Positions 6,644 through 8,096 of a stretch of DNA of 8,096 nt are shown piece by piece. This DNA is from JBGSWL01 sp041752455. Lineage in GTDB: Bacteria; Pseudomonadota; Alphaproteobacteria; Rhizobiales; Rhizobiaceae. The notes under the pieces were generated by a model that worked only from the letters and a program-made list of their open reading frames with translations, did not search any database and had not been told where the DNA came from. The DNA is taken from contig JBGSWL010000175.1 of NCBI GenBank assembly GCA_041752455.1, forward strand, positions 1 to 8,096. The letters run 5' to 3'. The position numbers and the translations under genes are program-made. How positions within the stretch are numbered: position 1 is the first letter of the stretch; each line of letters opens with the position of its first letter.

Positions 6644-6745
6644 ATGAAAAAGACCTATGAAAAAGCCGTGGCAGCCAAGCGCGAGATGCTCGCTTCGATC
6701 ACCGCAATCATCTTGAAGCCGATCTCCGGAAAACAGGCTGATTGA
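6644..6745 (+). CDS. RiPP precursor peptide 2 (lasso-like leader)
   Basis: A 33-residue paralogue of precursor 1. Leader MKKTYEKAVAAKREMLASIT with Tyr5 and Thr20 at the same spacing, then predicted core IILKPISGKQAD after Ala21. Lys4, Pro5, Ile6 and Ser7 line up with the other two cores; residue 8 is Gly as in core 3. The first residue is Ile rather than the Gly usual in lasso cores, and the only acidic residue is the C-terminal Asp12. AAAGGG (6631-6636) lies 7 bases before ATG. It is separated from precursor 1 by 79 nt. Confidence 0.85.
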   Translation: MKKTYEKAVAAKREMLASITAIILKPISGKQAD

Positions 6746-6816
6746 TCCGAGATCAGGCATGGCTCGAATGGGCCTGTCGCGTTTGCGATTACAAGCACAA
6801 TAACCAGGGTATCGTC

Positions 6817-6930
6817 ATGAAGAAGATCTACGAAAAAGCCGCCGCAGCCAAGCGTGAACTGCTTTCCGCAGTGACCGCAGCGCCGGTCAAGCCGGTTTCC
6901 GGCGCGCGGCCGCCCTTCAACCCCACCTGA
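6817..6930 (+). CDS. RiPP precursor peptide 3 (lasso-like leader)
   Basis: A 37-residue paralogue. Leader MKKIYEKAAAAKRELLSAVT, then predicted core APVKPVSGARPPFNPT (16 residues) after Ala21. Lys4-Pro5-Val6-Ser7-Gly8 align with the other cores; the longer tail is Pro-rich and ends PFNPT. The core contains no Asp or Glu at all, so no side-chain lactam can form. AGGG (6806-6809) lies 7 bases before ATG. The frame extends upstream to 6742, but the start at 6817 gives the paralogous leader. The formyltransferase frame begins 23 nt after its stop, so the two are probably co-transcribed. Confidence 0.85.
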   Translation: MKKIYEKAAAAKRELLSAVTAAPVKPVSGARPPFNPT

Positions 6931-6953
6931 TTTTCACAGGCTCGAACTAGGTC

Positions 6954-7988
6954 TTGAAGCCGGATCTGGTGCTGCCAATCCGGTCGTGTGTGCTGGCCGC
7001 ATCGCAGGACGGGCTTCGAGTCCAAACGCTCACTGCTCTGCAGGCTGCAGGCTACAATGTCGTCGAGATTTGGACCGCCAAGTCGGACCTCGCGCCGGGT
7101 AGCCTAGGCACCAGCCTGATCCCGCCGAAACTCTTCAGGCTTGGCAATAGCCGACTTAAGCACGTCGGCGTGCGGCATCGCACCATCGATCGGCCTTGGC
7201 TTGCCTCGCTGATGGATGCGCTCGACAAGGCTCCGCCCTTCGATGTGCTGATTGCGGCCGGTACGCACATCATCTTTCCACAAGCGTTTCTTGATCGGCT
7301 TCCCGGCAAGGTCGTCAACCTGCATCCGGCCCTTTTGCCCCATTATCGCGGGCCGCTTCCTTTTCACGCTTTGCTGGTCGACGGAGCCGCCGATCTCTAC
7401 GGCGGCATGACGCTTCATCTGGTCAATGGCGGGATCGACTGTGGCGCTATCATCGGCCAACGGCCGGTGCGCCTTGGCGACCACAAGGGACCTGCCGCCT
7501 GGATGGAGGCGGTGACCGCAACGATCGGGCCGTTGATCGCCGAAGACCTTGATGCCTATCTGCGCGGGCAGATCCAGCCCCGCCCGCAGGCACCCGGTGC
7601 CGTCGGTTCGCACACGCTGAAGAGCATGCCTTTGCATGTCGGGCCCGGACAAAGTGTCGAGCGGATTACACGGTTCATGGCGGCCAGCCCCCATATCCAG
7701 CGCAACTGCCACGCGGTTTTGCCTCGTGGCAAAGGAACTGTCCGCCATGTCGTGGATGGAGCGCCGATCGTTCTTGGTCCACCATCGGGTGCGGCACCGG
7801 AAATCGGTTTTCGGCACCTGACATTTGATGCAACGGACGCCCGGGTCCGGTTGCGCAGAGTCAACTGGTTCGAGCGGCACTACAGAAAGTTGCGAGCCGC
7901 CATGAAAAGGATACGCAGGCGTCTGACGACACGTGTGCAGGTGGTCGAATCTCAGGTGGTCTGCCCCCTGAAAAGTGGTCCTCCCTGA
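6954..7988 (+). CDS. Formyltransferase-family protein (10-formyl-THF dependent type), 3' end altered by IS
   Basis: 344 residues as read. Residues 11-175 match the formyltransferase N-terminal Rossmann domain of methionyl-tRNA formyltransferase and sugar N-formyltransferases: strand SCVLAASQDGLRVQTLTALQ, then FDVLIAAGTHIIFPQAFLD, the catalytic motif VNLHPALLPHYRGPLPFHAL with Asn122 and His124, and LVNGGIDCGAII with Asp162. This is the full Asn-His-Asp set, at spacing close to FMT (106/108/144). The C-terminal part (200-330) is not recognisable as the tRNA-binding domain; it ends in a very basic helix (RKLRAAMKRIRRR). It probably formylates an amine other than Met-tRNA. The start is uncertain: TTG 6954 is the first after a stop at 6948, and GTG 6969 is an alternative; neither has a strong Shine-Dalgarno. 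About the last ten codons and the stop come from the inserted IS. Confidence 0.75.
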   Translation: MKPDLVLPIRSCVLAASQDGLRVQTLTALQAAGYNVVEIWTAKSDLAPGSLGTSLIPPKLFRLGNSRLKHVGVRHRTIDRPWLASLMDALDKAPPFDVLIAAGTHIIFPQAFLDRLPGKVVNLHPALLPHYRGPLPFHALLVDGAADLYGGMTLHLVNGGIDCGAIIGQRPVRLGDHKGPAAWMEAVTATIGPLIAEDLDAYLRGQIQPRPQAPGAVGSHTLKSMPLHVGPGQSVERITRFMAASPHIQRNCHAVLPRGKGTVRHVVDGAPIVLGPPSGAAPEIGFRHLTFDATDARVRLRRVNWFERHYRKLRAAMKRIRRRLTTRVQVVESQVVCPLKSGPP

Positions 7989-8096
7989 TGTATGGCTCTT
8001 GAGCCGATGGAGGACTTACGAAATGCCGAGAAAGAGACACAGCGCGGAAGAGATCGTCACGAAGCTGCGGCAGGTTGACGTGCTGATTTCGCAGGG
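7957..8096 (+). mobile_element. Left end of an IS3-family (IS407-like) insertion sequence, right-partial
   Basis: From about 7957 the sequence changes to a typical IS3-family terminus, TGGTCTGCCCCCTGAAAAGT, followed by a short leader and a transposase orfA. The left end is placed at the first TG of this terminus and could be off by a few bases. The element runs off the right edge, so the other terminal repeat, orfB and target duplication cannot be seen. Confidence 0.75.
8023..8096 (+). CDS. IS3-family transposase OrfA (N-terminal part)
   Basis: Starts at ATG 8023 with GGAGGA (8009-8014) 8 bases upstream. The visible N-terminus, MPRKRHSAEEIVTKLRQ and on to ISQG, is the well-known start of OrfA of the IS407 group of IS3 elements, the helix-turn-helix DNA-binding subunit that is joined to OrfB by frameshifting. 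It is cut by the window edge after about 25 residues. Confidence 0.85.
   Translation, partial: MPRKRHSAEEIVTKLRQVDVLISQ

Larger units (their letters stand above)
6463..6861 (+). repeat. Three tandem copies of the leader-coding sequence
   Basis: The first about 45 bases of each precursor gene (6463-6507, 6644-6688, 6817-6861) are close copies. All begin with ATGAA(A/G)AAGA and share GAAAAAGCC and GCCAAGCG at the same places. Copies 1 and 2 differ in only a few bases; copy 3 is more diverged. The core-coding parts and the spacers differ, which suggests tandem duplication followed by selection on the leader and freedom in the core. Confidence 0.75.

Noticed and set aside
6742..6816. Longer N-terminus for precursor 3
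   Set aside because: The upstream codons do not resemble precursors 1 and 2, while ATG 6817 with AGGG upstream aligns exactly with their starts.
6463..6930. Classical lasso peptide precursors
   Set aside because: The leader spacing fits, but no core has Asp or Glu at position 7, 8 or 9, and no cyclase gene is seen.
6954..7988. Housekeeping methionyl-tRNA formyltransferase
   Set aside because: The C-terminal part does not resemble the Fmt C-terminal domain, there is no def gene beside it, and it follows RiPP precursor genes.

Overview
The base composition, the OmpA-like protein and the gene neighbourhood suggest an alphaproteobacterium, probably of the rhizobial group (Hyphomicrobiales). This placement is inference. 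No rRNA, tRNA or CRISPR array is seen.

Left flank (1-1339): the C-terminal part of an OmpA-family peptidoglycan-binding protein enters from the left. It carries an apparent nonsense codon at 556-558; its natural end is probably the TGA at 679-681, directly followed by a hairpin terminator. Next comes a minus-strand remnant of a general-stress/pyridoxamine-oxidase-like flavin protein (776-1072), then about 270 bases without an intact gene. This looks like decayed DNA at an island edge.

Centre (1340-7988): a RiPP (ribosomally made, modified peptide) gene cluster in three transcription blocks. Block A (+, 1340-3058) encodes a PqqD-like leader-binding protein (lasso B1 type), a lasso-type B2 leader peptidase and an HPr-kinase-like kinase, all overlapping. 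Block B (-, 6356 down to 3052) encodes an acyl-AMP ligase, a GNAT acyltransferase, an acyl carrier protein and an NTP_transf_5-type nucleotidyltransferase, with overlaps of 4, 14 and 4 nt. Block C (+, 6463-7988) has three tandem precursor peptide genes of 33, 33 and 37 codons and a formyltransferase.

How it may work: the three precursors share a leader whose Tyr-to-Thr spacing matches the lasso leader pattern YxxPxLxxxGxxxxxT. Cutting after the residue following Thr20 gives cores with a shared Lys4-Pro5-(Ile/Val)6-Ser7. The cores have no Asp or Glu at position 7-9, and no asparagine-synthetase-like lasso cyclase is in the window. Instead there is an acyl activation/carrier/transfer set, a formyltransferase and a kinase. 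The best reading is a lasso-derived pathway that makes linear, probably N-acylated, N-formylated and/or phosphorylated short peptides. This is inference, and a cyclase or exporter could lie beyond the window.

Right flank (7957-8096): the left end of an IS3-family element with the start of its orfA. It has inserted into the 3' end of the formyltransferase gene and replaced its last codons, so anything further downstream in block C is cut off.
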